Shown here piece by piece: positions 34,478 through 43,428 of a stretch of 64,000 nucleotides of DNA. This DNA is from Noviherbaspirillum saxi (lineage in GTDB: Bacteria > Pseudomonadota > Gammaproteobacteria > Burkholderiales > Burkholderiaceae_D): positions 930,001-994,000 of the forward strand of contig NZ_QYUO01000002.1 of NCBI RefSeq assembly GCF_003591035.1, given 5' to 3'. Both the position numbers and the translations under genes were made by a program. The notes below the pieces were generated by a model. The model was not told where the DNA came from. It saw only the letters and a list, made by a program, of their open reading frames with translations, and did not search any database. The stretch's first letter is position 1. Each line of letters starts with the position of its first letter.

Positions 34478-36121
34478 TTATCCCTGTGAGTTTGTCGAAA
34501 CTTTCTCTGTCAGCTCATGGGGCCTACTTGCGCGGTTTAGTTTGCCGCTCATACGCCGCGGTGCGATCATGATCCAGGCGAACAGTGCGCCAGCTACGGC
34601 CATACCGGCCGACACCAGCATCACCTGCCTGAAACCCGACACCATCGAAGCGGCGACCGCCTGCTCCACCGCATTACGTACTGCGGGCGGCGCATCTGTC
34701 GGCGCCACGATGGCCCCCATTCTGTCGCGCTGGGCCAGCACCGCCTGCTCGAGCGGTGCGGCAAGCTCAAGGCCCTCGATGCGCGCATCGAGGGCGCGGC
34801 CAAAGCCTGCGCCCATTACCAGCCCAAGCACCGCGATCGCGAGAACGGCACCGACGCGCGACACAGCATTGTTGATGCCCGAAGCCATACCGGCCAGCCG
34901 TTCGCCGTGGGCATTCATTACCGTAGTGGTCAGCGGCGCGACGGTGATGGCCATGCCAAGACCGAGTACGATGACTGCGGGGAAATAGGTAGACCAATAG
35001 CTGCCGCCCAGCCCGGGCAATGCGAACAGGGCGAAGCCGGCCGCGGCGACCAGCGGGCCGATAACCAACGGCAACCGGGCGCCGTAACGGTCCGCCACAC
35101 CGCCGCTCCAGCGTGACAGCAGGAACATGATCGCGACGAAGGGCAGCAGCGTGGCGCCGGCTTCCGTAGGTGTGTAGCGCTGCGCCTGGATCAGGTTAAG
35201 CGGCAGGAAGTACAGGCCGCCGCCCAGCCCCGCATACAACAACAAGGTAAGCAGGTTGGCGCCGCTGAAATCGCGCGAGCGGAACAGGGAAAAACGCAGC
35301 AGCGGCGCCGGATGACCGCGCTCCACCACGGCGAACAGGCTGCCCGCGACCACGGCCAACGTCACGGCGGCCAGCACCGGAGCGCTGCGCCAGCCGCGCT
35401 CCGGCCCGTCGGTGAGGAAAAACACCAGGCTGCCCAGCGCCAGGCTGGCGAGAAGGGCGCCGGCCCAGTCAAAGCGGCTGTCGCGGCCAGGCGCGTGGCT
35501 TTCGGGAATACAGCGCCACGTGAGAAGAAGCACGGCAATGCCCAGCGGAATGTTGATCAGGAAGGCGGCGCGCCAGGACAGGTGATCGATCAGGAAGCCG
35601 CCCAGCACCGGCCCGATGGCGGCGGTGAGCGAGGTATAGGCCGACCAGGTGCCGATGGCCTTGCCCCTTCCTTCTTCATCGAAGGATGCACTGATGATGG
35701 CGAGGCTGCCTGGCACCAGCAAGGCGCCGCCCACACCCTGCACCGCACGTGCGGCAATGAGCTGATTGATCGAGCCTGCCAGGCCGCATGCGAGGGAGGC
35801 CAGCGTGAACACCAGCGTGCCGAGCGCAAACACCTTGCGCCGGCCGAAGCGGTCGCCGGCCGCGCCGCCGGCGAGCAGCAGCGCGGCCAGCATCAGGGCA
35901 TAGGCTTCGATCACCCATTGCGCCTGGCGCGCGCTGGCGCCCAGCGTCTCTTGCAGCGCGGGCAGCGCGACATTGGCAACGGTACCGTCGACGAAGACCA
36001 TGCTGGACGCGAGGATAGTCGTGGCCAGCACCCAAGGACGCATGCGTGCGACGCAGGGTGCTGCGCAAGGAGTGGCGCGGATCGCGGCTTCACCGCAAGG
36101 CAGGAGAGAGGGGCCGTGCAT
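34478..36121 (-). CDS. DHA2-family MFS drug exporter (EmrB/QacA-like)
   Basis: A 547-residue, 14-helix major facilitator. The DHA2 signature VDGTVANVALPALQ is in helix 1, GDRFGRRKVFALG in loop 2-3, and motif C-like GSINQLIAARAVQGVGGALLVPGSLAII in helices 4-5. The start ATG has AAAGG eight bases upstream; 36043 is an alternative closer to helix 1. Members export lipophilic or cationic drugs using the proton gradient. It is GC-rich, like the core chromosome. There is no adjacent membrane-fusion protein. Confidence 0.88.
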   Translation of the reverse strand: MHGPSLLPCGEAAIRATPCAAPCVARMRPWVLATTILASSMVFVDGTVANVALPALQETLGASARQAQWVIEAYALMLAALLLAGGAAGDRFGRRKVFALGTLVFTLASLACGLAGSINQLIAARAVQGVGGALLVPGSLAIISASFDEEGRGKAIGTWSAYTSLTAAIGPVLGGFLIDHLSWRAAFLINIPLGIAVLLLTWRCIPESHAPGRDSRFDWAGALLASLALGSLVFFLTDGPERGWRSAPVLAAVTLAVVAGSLFAVVERGHPAPLLRFSLFRSRDFSGANLLTLLLYAGLGGGLYFLPLNLIQAQRYTPTEAGATLLPFVAIMFLLSRWSGGVADRYGARLPLVIGPLVAAAGFALFALPGLGGSYWSTYFPAVIVLGLGMAITVAPLTTTVMNAHGERLAGMASGINNAVSRVGAVLAIAVLGLVMGAGFGRALDARIEGLELAAPLEQAVLAQRDRMGAIVAPTDAPPAVRNAVEQAVAASMVSGFRQVMLVSAGMAVAGALFAWIMIAPRRMSGKLNRASRPHELTEKVSTNSQG

Positions 36122-36301
36122 GAAAGAACCTTTCCGGGTAGGCTGGGATGAAAGGCTGGCGCATCCGAAAGTAAGGCAACGTGTGCAATCTTCACGTTCA
36201 ATTTTTAATTCGATTTCTCATTGAAGGATGTGCGGACACATTGCCGGCAGCCATCGACGCCGCCGCTTTGGCATGCCCGGCACAACGCGCACATCAATTG
36301 T

Positions 36302-37108
36302 TCAAGCCGTCTTTTCCGTCAGGTAACGTCTGGCGTAGCGGCTATCCAGATTGGCCAAAGGCAAAAGGACGAGCAGGTCCGCACAATGAAATTCGGGATC
36401 CCATGCCGGTTCGCCGCAAATCCATGCGCCGCTGCGCAAATAAGCTTTGAGCAGTGGTGGAATGGCACGAGGCGCATCGGCGTCGCATTGCTGCAAGGGC
36501 AAACGCAGATGCGGGGTGGCCCGATATTCGGCTGGCGCAATGTGCTGGCTCGTCGCCAATTGTTGATAGACCACCGACGCGTTTGCTCCGCCATCGGCGA
36601 GACTGATGCTTGCACAGCCGATCAGGTAATCGCAATGATGGCGGCGAAGATAGCCGGCAAGTCCCGCCCACAGCAGCATGATGACAGCACCGCTGCGGTA
36701 ATCCGGATGAATGCAGGCCCGACCTGCTTCGACCATGCGACCGCGTAAATGCTCGAAGCGCAACAGGTCGAATTCGCTTTCGCAATACAGCCGACCGGTT
36801 TCACGTGCGGCTGCAGGTTTGAGCAAGCGATACGTGCCGACGACCTGCAATGTACCGGAGTCACGCACAATCAAATGATCGCAATACCGGTCAAACTCAT
36901 CCTGGTCGAGACGTTCCGCATTCATCAGGGACGAGAGTCCTCCGGCCTCGATAAAGATCTTGTATCGCCGGCGCTGCAGACAGACTGGTGCATCCCAGTT
37001 GCTCAACGCGCCTCGCCGTCGCATGGCGAACACCGCTACGTATCCATACCGACGCGGGGCACGATTTGCCGCTGCAGGATGCCGCATGGGTCGCACGCGA
37101 AGTTGCAA
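36302..37108 (-). CDS. GNAT-type N-acyltransferase (OlsB/hemolysin-like)
   Basis: A 268-residue protein resembling ornithine-acyl[ACP] N-acyltransferases (PF13444 group). Landmarks are VVGTYRLLKPAAARETGRLYCESEFDL, then MVEAGRACIHPDYRSGAVIMLLWAGLAGYL and YLIGCASISL. OlsB adds a 3-hydroxy fatty acid to ornithine, the first step of ornithine lipid synthesis; the second-step enzyme OlsA is not next to it, so the acyl acceptor remains uncertain. Confidence 0.78.
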   Translation of the reverse strand: MQLRVRPMRHPAAANRAPRRYGYVAVFAMRRRGALSNWDAPVCLQRRRYKIFIEAGGLSSLMNAERLDQDEFDRYCDHLIVRDSGTLQVVGTYRLLKPAAARETGRLYCESEFDLLRFEHLRGRMVEAGRACIHPDYRSGAVIMLLWAGLAGYLRRHHCDYLIGCASISLADGGANASVVYQQLATSQHIAPAEYRATPHLRLPLQQCDADAPRAIPPLLKAYLRSGAWICGEPAWDPEFHCADLLVLLPLANLDSRYARRYLTEKTA

Positions 37109-37294
37109 GCTGGTCTTCTTGTCATGGAAATTACCTAGAGTCGCCTCGTATCAGCGACCGGTAAGGAATGCGCGAACATAGAGGCGACTGGGTGCATTTT
37201 CCAAGACATAAGAGCGCCAATTCCATAGCCAATTCTCATTGATGTAATGCCGACGATGGTGTGTCGATTCGGTTGCAAAACGGACCGTATGCCG

Positions 37295-38281
37295 TTACCC
37301 GATAAAAGGCTGATATTTCAAAGCAGACGATCCGACCGGTTCGGTTGATTCCTCCACTTTGTGCATAAAATATGTTGCAGCGAGGAGATCGGCGGCACCG
37401 CCTGGAGAGATATTATTGCGTACGAAGTCGTGGTGGCACTTCACGGCAACTGTGCGCCAGTCCGGATTAGCCGTACCCCCTTCTTTTAGAAACGCTGATG
37501 CGCGTTGCCTGACGAACCGGTTGGCAGAGGCTCCACCTCGGTAATAGATATTCGTATCATCCATCTCGGCCATCAATGTGAAGAGCACGTCCACGAGCGC
37601 CCATTCCAAATCTCCTCCTGCCTGGAGAGTCTTTCGCAGGACCGGAAGCCCAACGTTAAACACCGACGGAAACCCCCTGGCAGCCTCTTCACGTGCGCCA
37701 CCGACAAGGTGGGCGTTTGCAACTAGTTGACCGTGTGACAGGCCCGCGCCTCTGTTCATATGGCGGCAGACATCCTCTCCCCAAACGTCTAAAAATACTC
37801 GCCGCACCTTCGTCGCGGTTGGCACAATGTTGATTGCATAACACTGGCCGACTGAAGCGCACAGCAATCCAAGACTGAAGATTGCACCTCGATGTGTATT
37901 GATGCCGTTCGTTGCCTTCAACATCCTGTATTCAGCTGCCAAGCCCAACTGTTTCAGAACGTCAAATGAGGCGCCGTCTCCCCCTGCTGCAGTGATCACG
38001 CCGAAGTATGTTCGTAAGGCGAAAAGGCTGCGCAAAAACGTCTTCGCCGTCATATCCTTATGGCTGCCATTGTCGACAAATGAAACTAAACCAGGCTTTG
38101 GATAGAGTGCGATTTCATGGTAGAGACTCTGGATCGCCAGCCGAGCGACCGCTAAGTGAGAGCGCGGTACAGTAATGCGGCTTGTAAGACCCGTCACGTA
38201 ATTGGTGCTCACTGATGATGTTCTATGATGTTGCAACTGGAAACCAGTGTCCCTAGGGTCAAGGAGAGGTGAACCGTTCAT
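37295..38281 (-). CDS. mdcB: MdcB, triphosphoribosyl-dephospho-CoA synthase
   Basis: A 328-residue protein of the CitG/MdcB family, which makes the precursor of the malonate decarboxylase prosthetic group from ATP and dephospho-CoA. Family hallmarks: ALYPKPGLVSFVDNGSHKDM, GINTHRGAIFSLGLLCA, and near the end CHHDFVRNNISPGGAADLLAATYFM. Its ATG overlaps the mdcG stop (ATGA at 38278-38281), showing translational coupling. It is the last gene of the operon; mdcH is not downstream. Confidence 0.92.
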   Translation of the reverse strand: MNGSPLLDPRDTGFQLQHHRTSSVSTNYVTGLTSRITVPRSHLAVARLAIQSLYHEIALYPKPGLVSFVDNGSHKDMTAKTFLRSLFALRTYFGVITAAGGDGASFDVLKQLGLAAEYRMLKATNGINTHRGAIFSLGLLCASVGQCYAINIVPTATKVRRVFLDVWGEDVCRHMNRGAGLSHGQLVANAHLVGGAREEAARGFPSVFNVGLPVLRKTLQAGGDLEWALVDVLFTLMAEMDDTNIYYRGGASANRFVRQRASAFLKEGGTANPDWRTVAVKCHHDFVRNNISPGGAADLLAATYFMHKVEESTEPVGSSALKYQPFIG

Positions 38282-38955
38282 TGCGTCGTTTCAAATGTAT
38301 GTAGAAGTGTATCCATTTTGGCGAGATAGGCTTTGTGGCACCCCTTCACCAACACTCGGCGTCCGTCGTTGGAGTGACGCGCTGCCTGCCATTCTTTCCA
38401 CGCCACTGCTTCCATGCTCGGGAAAACAACTTCACCGTCCAAGGGCAACTGATCAGCGGTGTGGTCCAACAAATCGACTATCCTTTTCAGTTCTTCTTGT
38501 GTGCGGGGATAGCACAAGATGTCTATATCTGAGTTGTTACGAACATAGGGTTGGCCGGTGATGAACTGCCAGGAAGCAGACCCATATACGCGAAGCGTAA
38601 TGTTGAGGTTAGCAGCTTCCTGTAGCAAAGTAGTGATTCCATCGTGCCAACGAGTCGGCAAGACACTTATCACACGATCTAAAGAAATCGGGGCTGTTGT
38701 TCTAGAGACCGCATCTCGTGGGATTGCAAGTGGAACTCGAGGCCGTGTACCGTCGTCGCGCGGCGGGCCAGCAATCCCGACACAAATCTGATCTTCAGCT
38801 ATTCCTACTTCGTGCCGCCTTGCGATTGCAGGCCAATCTTTGGTACACCACTCCTCTATCAGGGTGACGTTTCCGGGATGGACCTGGTTCATTACTGAGT
38901 CCCAGCCTTCTGACGACAACCACACTAGGAAGTGCCTATTGAGCATTATCGTCAT
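38278..38955 (-). CDS. mdcG: MdcG, malonate decarboxylase holo-ACP synthase
   Basis: A 225-residue nucleotidyltransferase that transfers the phosphoribosyl-dephospho-CoA group onto the acyl carrier subunit MdcC. The nucleotidyltransferase motif is intact: RVYGSASWQFITGQ followed by NNSDIDIL with the two metal-binding Asp. It overlaps mdcE by 20 bp and mdcB by four, as in a compact operon. Confidence 0.9.
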   Translation of the reverse strand: MTIMLNRHFLVWLSSEGWDSVMNQVHPGNVTLIEEWCTKDWPAIARRHEVGIAEDQICVGIAGPPRDDGTRPRVPLAIPRDAVSRTTAPISLDRVISVLPTRWHDGITTLLQEAANLNITLRVYGSASWQFITGQPYVRNNSDIDILCYPRTQEELKRIVDLLDHTADQLPLDGEVVFPSMEAVAWKEWQAARHSNDGRRVLVKGCHKAYLAKMDTLLHTFETTQ

Positions 38956-39646
38956 TCGCGTAGTATTCGATTACCGAGGCAGCCAATTTGCGGCCGCCGC
39001 GGCGATCGCCAATTTGATGCCGGTTATCTTCCTTTGTTGGTGAGTTAAGCGCACCCTTAAGTGCCGCGGCTAAATTTTCGCTCCAGATTTCATGAACGCC
39101 GCCCATGCGGTAATAATTCTCGACGCCCGGCGCAAAAACGGGATTGTCTTTCGCAAGCGAGGTAAGGCGCTCTTCTGCGACTTTTGTAATCCGTGCCATG
39201 GCCGGTAACCCCATTACCCGTATGGTCGCGTCAGGTAAAGCGTAGCAAGAATCAGCCATCAGGCCACTTGTGATGAAGCCTCCTGAGAGAGCTTGATCGT
39301 AAACAAGTCCAATAACTTGGTGACCGCTGCGGCGCGCCAGGTCAATGCATTTCCCAAGATGCGCCATATAGCCATTAATTCCCAGCATTTCATCGCGATG
39401 GCGGAGACGTTGGCCCTGTGTATCAATCAGGATCACTATGGGCTGCCCTGGGGCGTTCTGGATCGTTTCGAGGATAGCATGCGCTTGCGCCATTGCTATC
39501 TCAACCCCGATAGCTACATGATCGGTCGTGCCTATAACCCGTACTGCGGAACCGTTCACTGTCGCTTCGCCGGATAGAAATGACCCTTCCTCGGAAATGC
39601 TATGCCCCTCTGGAAAGAGAAGCTCGGTCAAAGTACGCCATTCCAT
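38936..39646 (-). CDS. mdcE: MdcE, malonate decarboxylase gamma subunit
   Basis: A 236-residue carboxyltransferase-like subunit that, with MdcD, decarboxylates malonyl-S-ACP to acetyl-S-ACP. The crotonase-like core shows IVILIDTQGQRLRHRDEMLGI, LVYDQALSGGFITSGLMAD and LPDATIRVMGLPAMARIT. The start MEWRTLTELLF is preceded by AAGAGGG; an earlier ATG at 39688 lacks homology. It is separated from mdcD by the nitrilase and oxidoreductase genes, whereas mdcD and mdcE are normally adjacent. A 238-bp gap precedes it, holding nothing recognisable. Confidence 0.9.
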   Translation of the reverse strand: MEWRTLTELLFPEGHSISEEGSFLSGEATVNGSAVRVIGTTDHVAIGVEIAMAQAHAILETIQNAPGQPIVILIDTQGQRLRHRDEMLGINGYMAHLGKCIDLARRSGHQVIGLVYDQALSGGFITSGLMADSCYALPDATIRVMGLPAMARITKVAEERLTSLAKDNPVFAPGVENYYRMGGVHEIWSENLAAALKGALNSPTKEDNRHQIGDRRGGRKLAASVIEYYANDDNAQ

Positions 39647-39884
39647 TTTTGCCCTCTTAAGGTGAGTTAGTGGATCGTTGGAAAGCACTGATTAGCACGC
39701 GCGTTCGCGCCCTGCGTATCACTAATATGGCGCTCCATAGCAATGCATCCTTTCCGGAGAAATCCTATGCAAAGGCACTTTCCTCCATTCATAAGCGTGC
39801 GACGCCCATAACTCACAGGCGGGTGAGGAATAGTTTACAACGCCAGGCCAAGGCAGCCGGATGTCGATGCGCTTGCTGTGTAGG

Positions 39885-40892
39885 CTACTTCGCAATTACC
39901 TGAATCCGATTTACTTCATTTCTTGAGCCACTTAAAGGCTGTGTAAGTCCATTAATGTCCGTCGCACGACATGCAATGCGGTGACTGCCGTTTGGAAGGT
40001 TGACCAGCACTTGGAAGCGCTGCCATTCAAATTGGTGCCGTGGCTTCACATCGGCTTCAATCCACGATGCACCGTCATCGACCGATACTTCTACCTTCGA
40101 AACCGGCTGACCAGCCCATGCCCAACCATTCAGATTTACGGGACCTGACTGAACGGTGCTTTGATCTCCGGGCGATGTAATGATCGAATGAGGTGTAGCT
40201 TCCCATACTGGCCGAGTAACTGTCGAGCCGCTTTCTCCTACGGTTTCGTTATACCAAACGGTAGTGAATGGGCTTTGAGGCCGATCACGCTGCGCAGAAA
40301 TCTTGCACAGCCACTTTGTCGAATTCGTTCCAAAGTAACCGGGCACGACCAAGCGGGCTGGGCCCCCTCGATTGATGGATAGCGGCATACCATTCATCGC
40401 ATAGGCAACCAGCACCTCTGTAGAAAGTGCTTTTTCTAAAGGGATGTCCTTTTGATACCTGTCAATCGCTTGGCCACCGTAGCTGCCGCGATCCAGACCT
40501 TCTGACCATATGAACTGTGCGTCTTTTTCAAGGCCAGCCAAATTAAGAAGCACGTCAAGCGGTACGCCCGTCCAGGTCACATTACCCACACGATGAACGG
40601 GCGATGTAGCGGGTTTTAATGGGCTTCCATAGCATTCATGAAACGACGTAACCTCTTTGTACGGTAGTGTTTTAAGATCAGCGAGAGATAAACGCAGGGG
40701 CTTACGTACCAATCCATCTATCGCCAGTATCCATGCACTCTCATCTACCTTAGGTGCACCCATATGAATCGTTTCAAACAAATTCGCGTCACTGGTCAGG
40801 AACTCAGTGAGTTCATGAGGTGGGGGCGATGGCTTGAGATGAAAGCCTTCGAAAACATACCCTGCGAAGGCCTTGCGTTCATTTTCGTTCAT
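39885..40892 (-). CDS. Molybdopterin-dependent sulfite-oxidase-family oxidoreductase
   Basis: A 335-residue enzyme with the Mo-cofactor domain (about 40-225) and C-terminal dimerisation domain (about 235-335). The Mo-ligand Cys is in TSFHECYGSPLK, and cofactor contacts appear in SINRGGPARLVVPGYFG and NSTKWLCKI. There is no signal peptide or Tat motif, so it is probably cytoplasmic, and no heme domain is fused. It lies 30 bp after the nitrilase on the same strand, inside the malonate decarboxylase locus. The reaction is unknown; sulfite oxidation is only one possibility. An oxidation that prepares or clears a nitrile-related compound is speculation. Confidence 0.85.
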   Translation of the reverse strand: MNENERKAFAGYVFEGFHLKPSPPPHELTEFLTSDANLFETIHMGAPKVDESAWILAIDGLVRKPLRLSLADLKTLPYKEVTSFHECYGSPLKPATSPVHRVGNVTWTGVPLDVLLNLAGLEKDAQFIWSEGLDRGSYGGQAIDRYQKDIPLEKALSTEVLVAYAMNGMPLSINRGGPARLVVPGYFGTNSTKWLCKISAQRDRPQSPFTTVWYNETVGESGSTVTRPVWEATPHSIITSPGDQSTVQSGPVNLNGWAWAGQPVSKVEVSVDDGASWIEADVKPRHQFEWQRFQVLVNLPNGSHRIACRATDINGLTQPLSGSRNEVNRIQVIAK

Positions 40893-40922
40893 TTCAAATA
40901 GCCGAAAAGGTTTGGAACCAGG

Positions 40923-41972
40923 TTACATTGACTGTGCGATGTCTTGTTGTAGGTCGAGCGCGGCGGACTGATCCTTGTTCCGCATTGGCGTGTCATTAAA
41001 GCTGATCGGTTCAAGACGCGTTCGATTAACGTTTAGGTTGAAAATATCAAAGCGATTGTAGTAGCCCACTACGTCGTGGAATTGCTTAGGCTCAACGCAG
41101 TCTTCCACGTCAATCTCGGCATACAGAATTCCCTCGTCATTTTGCAAACTATCACCGATTTGTTTGCTTGAAGGCCCAATAAACATAGAGACAGAACGGG
41201 GAGTTTGATCGAGTATTTCTGCTACGGAATTGTCGTGGCTCACCAAGTAGTCGCGCATTGCCTTGTCCATAAAGCCAGAACTGACAATGCCAAATGCCTT
41301 CGCTTCGAAGGAATGTGCGCCAGCCCGAATGCGGACGGCAGCTGCTATATCGTAATTGGCGGCAGTGTTCGTACTACTTGGTTTCTCCGTCGGCCAGATC
41401 GGCGGCCACGCTGAGATATGAATCTGCTCGCCTTGTGCCATTAGCGAAAAGCGTGCAAGAGGATTGGTGTTCTCACCGCAGATTAAAGCCCCAATTTTTC
41501 CAAGACGCGTATTGCTTACTTGCAGGCCAGCTCCGTCACCCGGCGCCCAGACCATCTTCTCATAGAAAGTAGGGACAAGTTTGCGGTGGTGGTTCAGGAT
41601 TTCACCTTCGTCAGAAATCAAGAGATTACTGTTCCATATACCACCAACACTTACGGGGTTCGTCTCACTGATTCCAATTGAGACGAAGATATTGTTTTTC
41701 TTCGCCTCTTGGCAAATACGTTGCACTTGCGGACCATCAACGGCTACGGAGTTTGCCACCATGCGTTTGAAGAAAGCGTGGTTATATATCGGCGCCCACA
41801 ATGCCGCCCAAACGGGAAATGCCGGGATGAACGACTCGGGAAATACAACCAGCTCGGCTCCGTTGTGCGCAGCCTCCCTGATGAGATCGCACACCTTCAA
41901 TGTCGTTGCTTCACGGTTCAGAAAAACCGGAGCGGCATGCACGGTTGCAGCCTTAAATTTTGGATAGATCAT
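40923..41972 (-). CDS. Nitrilase (aliphatic/arylaceto type)
   Basis: A 349-residue nitrilase-superfamily branch 1 enzyme hydrolysing R-CN to acid and ammonia. The triad is visible: Glu46 in VVFPESFIPAFPVW, Lys131 in HHRKLVPTFYEK, Cys165 in GALICGENTNPLARF. The start MIYPKFKAATVHAAP was chosen on family grounds. Gene order mdcD-nitrilase-oxidoreductase-mdcE suggests its product feeds malonate decarboxylase; cyanoacetate (giving malonate) or malononitrile is then the natural substrate. That substrate is an inference from context only. Confidence 0.9.
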   Translation of the reverse strand: MIYPKFKAATVHAAPVFLNREATTLKVCDLIREAAHNGAELVVFPESFIPAFPVWAALWAPIYNHAFFKRMVANSVAVDGPQVQRICQEAKKNNIFVSIGISETNPVSVGGIWNSNLLISDEGEILNHHRKLVPTFYEKMVWAPGDGAGLQVSNTRLGKIGALICGENTNPLARFSLMAQGEQIHISAWPPIWPTEKPSSTNTAANYDIAAAVRIRAGAHSFEAKAFGIVSSGFMDKAMRDYLVSHDNSVAEILDQTPRSVSMFIGPSSKQIGDSLQNDEGILYAEIDVEDCVEPKQFHDVVGYYNRFDIFNLNVNRTRLEPISFNDTPMRNKDQSAALDLQQDIAQSM

Positions 41973-42103
41973 AACGGTTCCACATAAGATTGTTCTGAAG
42001 TCACGATAGCACCGAAGGCTTAAAACCGGTATTCCGAAGAAATGCACACTATCGTGTAAAAATGCTGTCCTGTTTTTCGGAGAAACAAAAGCTAAAACGC
42101 CTG

Positions 42104-43036
42104 TTAATTAAAGGTCAACATGTGGAGCGACCGGTTTCTGATACTTATACGCACCGTATTGACGCGTTCTAAGAATCGATCGATATCGCATAGAGGAAGA
42201 GTGGATGCATCATCGATTCCTACGGCCGTCCATATAGAGGTGGAGTCTGCCATCCCTCCGTATTTATCAATTCGCGCCTGAAGCAAGGCATGCTCATCGC
42301 CAAGTGCTTCGAGCGTTAGTTCGGCAGCCATTTTTTCACTACGGTAGGCATTTATTGCTCCGATAGCTGCATGGCGGAATGCATCCGTGCTATCAGGTAC
42401 GATCCCGTCTGCGTCGTTCATGATGTAGCGGTGCTTCCCGCCGGTCGTTCGCCACACTAGTGCCCGGTCGCGGGAGTCGAATTCTTCAACACCATTGGCC
42501 GTCTCGATGACTTCCGGACCAGACATCCCTAAGCGGGCCTCTTCAGACATTACAATGAAGTTTGTGCATTTGGCTACTATGCCCATGCCACCAAAGCATC
42601 CATTCGAACCGCCGATCAAAGTTATAACAGGGATTCCCGCGGCTCTTACCGCCAGAATCGCACGCATCACTTCAGATACCGCAATAAGGCCGGCATTGGC
42701 TTCGTGTAATCTCACACCGCCGGTATCAAGTAGCAATAGAAGGGCGGTGCAATTCTGCCGCACGGCACGTTTCGATAGACCCACGAGTTTAGCCCCGTGT
42801 ACTTCGCCGACAGCACCTCCCATAAATCTACCTTCCTGAGAGGCTATCAATACTTTACTTCCTCCAAGGAGACCTTCTCCAGTTATCACGCCATCATCAA
42901 ATGCCACCGGCAAATACAATTGGGCGAGGTGGGGACTCGTCATGCGCAGTTCAGGGCGTAGAAGCTCCCGGAAGCTACCCGGATCAAGGATGTGTTCTAT
43001 ACGTTGTCGAGCTGAGGCTTCTAAAAAGCTATTCAT
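42104..43036 (-). CDS. mdcD: MdcD, malonate decarboxylase beta subunit
   Basis: A 310-residue carboxyltransferase-like subunit of biotin-independent malonate decarboxylase. Landmarks: GGAVGEVHGAKLVGLSKRAVRQ, LLLLDTGGVRLHEANAGLIAVSEVMRA, IGGSNGCFGGMGIVAKC, and SEEARLGMSGPEVIETANGVEEFDSRDRALVWRTTGGKH. The start at MNSFLEASARQRI follows mdcC after about 50 bp. With MdcE it removes CO2 from malonyl-S-ACP. Confidence 0.92.
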   Translation of the reverse strand: MNSFLEASARQRIEHILDPGSFRELLRPELRMTSPHLAQLYLPVAFDDGVITGEGLLGGSKVLIASQEGRFMGGAVGEVHGAKLVGLSKRAVRQNCTALLLLLDTGGVRLHEANAGLIAVSEVMRAILAVRAAGIPVITLIGGSNGCFGGMGIVAKCTNFIVMSEEARLGMSGPEVIETANGVEEFDSRDRALVWRTTGGKHRYIMNDADGIVPDSTDAFRHAAIGAINAYRSEKMAAELTLEALGDEHALLQARIDKYGGMADSTSIWTAVGIDDASTLPLCDIDRFLERVNTVRISIRNRSLHMLTFN

Positions 43037-43084
43037 TTTTGACCTATGTCTTGGGATGAGCTGGCACGGCACGATGGGCCAGCG

Positions 43085-43414
43085 CTAGCCCCCTAGTTTG
43101 GAAGATTTGCTGGTGGCGACTAGCTCTGCCGCTTGATCTAACCGAAGGCGGACAACTGCAGGGGTCGCTCCCATGTCATTGATTGAGACCTTTGTATCCG
43201 TAAAGAGCCATGCCTGATGAAAATCCGCGACCACTGCCTTCCAGGTTGCATCGAATCCGGTCACAGACGTGTTGACTTCAAAAGTACACGCACCACTGTG
43301 TGGGCTTGGTTCAATTAGTATCTCCAGGTTTCCGGACGCTACAACACCGGCTATGACGGGCTTTTGCACACTGGAGTACTTTCCATCAAGGTGTTTAAAA
43401 ACAAGCCTTTGCAT
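43085..43414 (-). CDS. mdcC: MdcC, malonate decarboxylase acyl carrier subunit (delta)
   Basis: A 109-residue acyl carrier protein of malonate decarboxylase, unrelated to classical ACP. The serine carrying the dephospho-CoA prosthetic group should be Ser27 in GVVASGNLEIL (GSGD in Klebsiella MdcC). The conserved end motif reads INDMGATPAVVRLRLDQAAEL. It sits between mdcA and mdcD, the usual order. Confidence 0.9.
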   Translation of the reverse strand: MQRLVFKHLDGKYSSVQKPVIAGVVASGNLEILIEPSPHSGACTFEVNTSVTGFDATWKAVVADFHQAWLFTDTKVSINDMGATPAVVRLRLDQAAELVATSKSSKLGG

Positions 43415-43428
43415 TTCAGGTCCTCACG

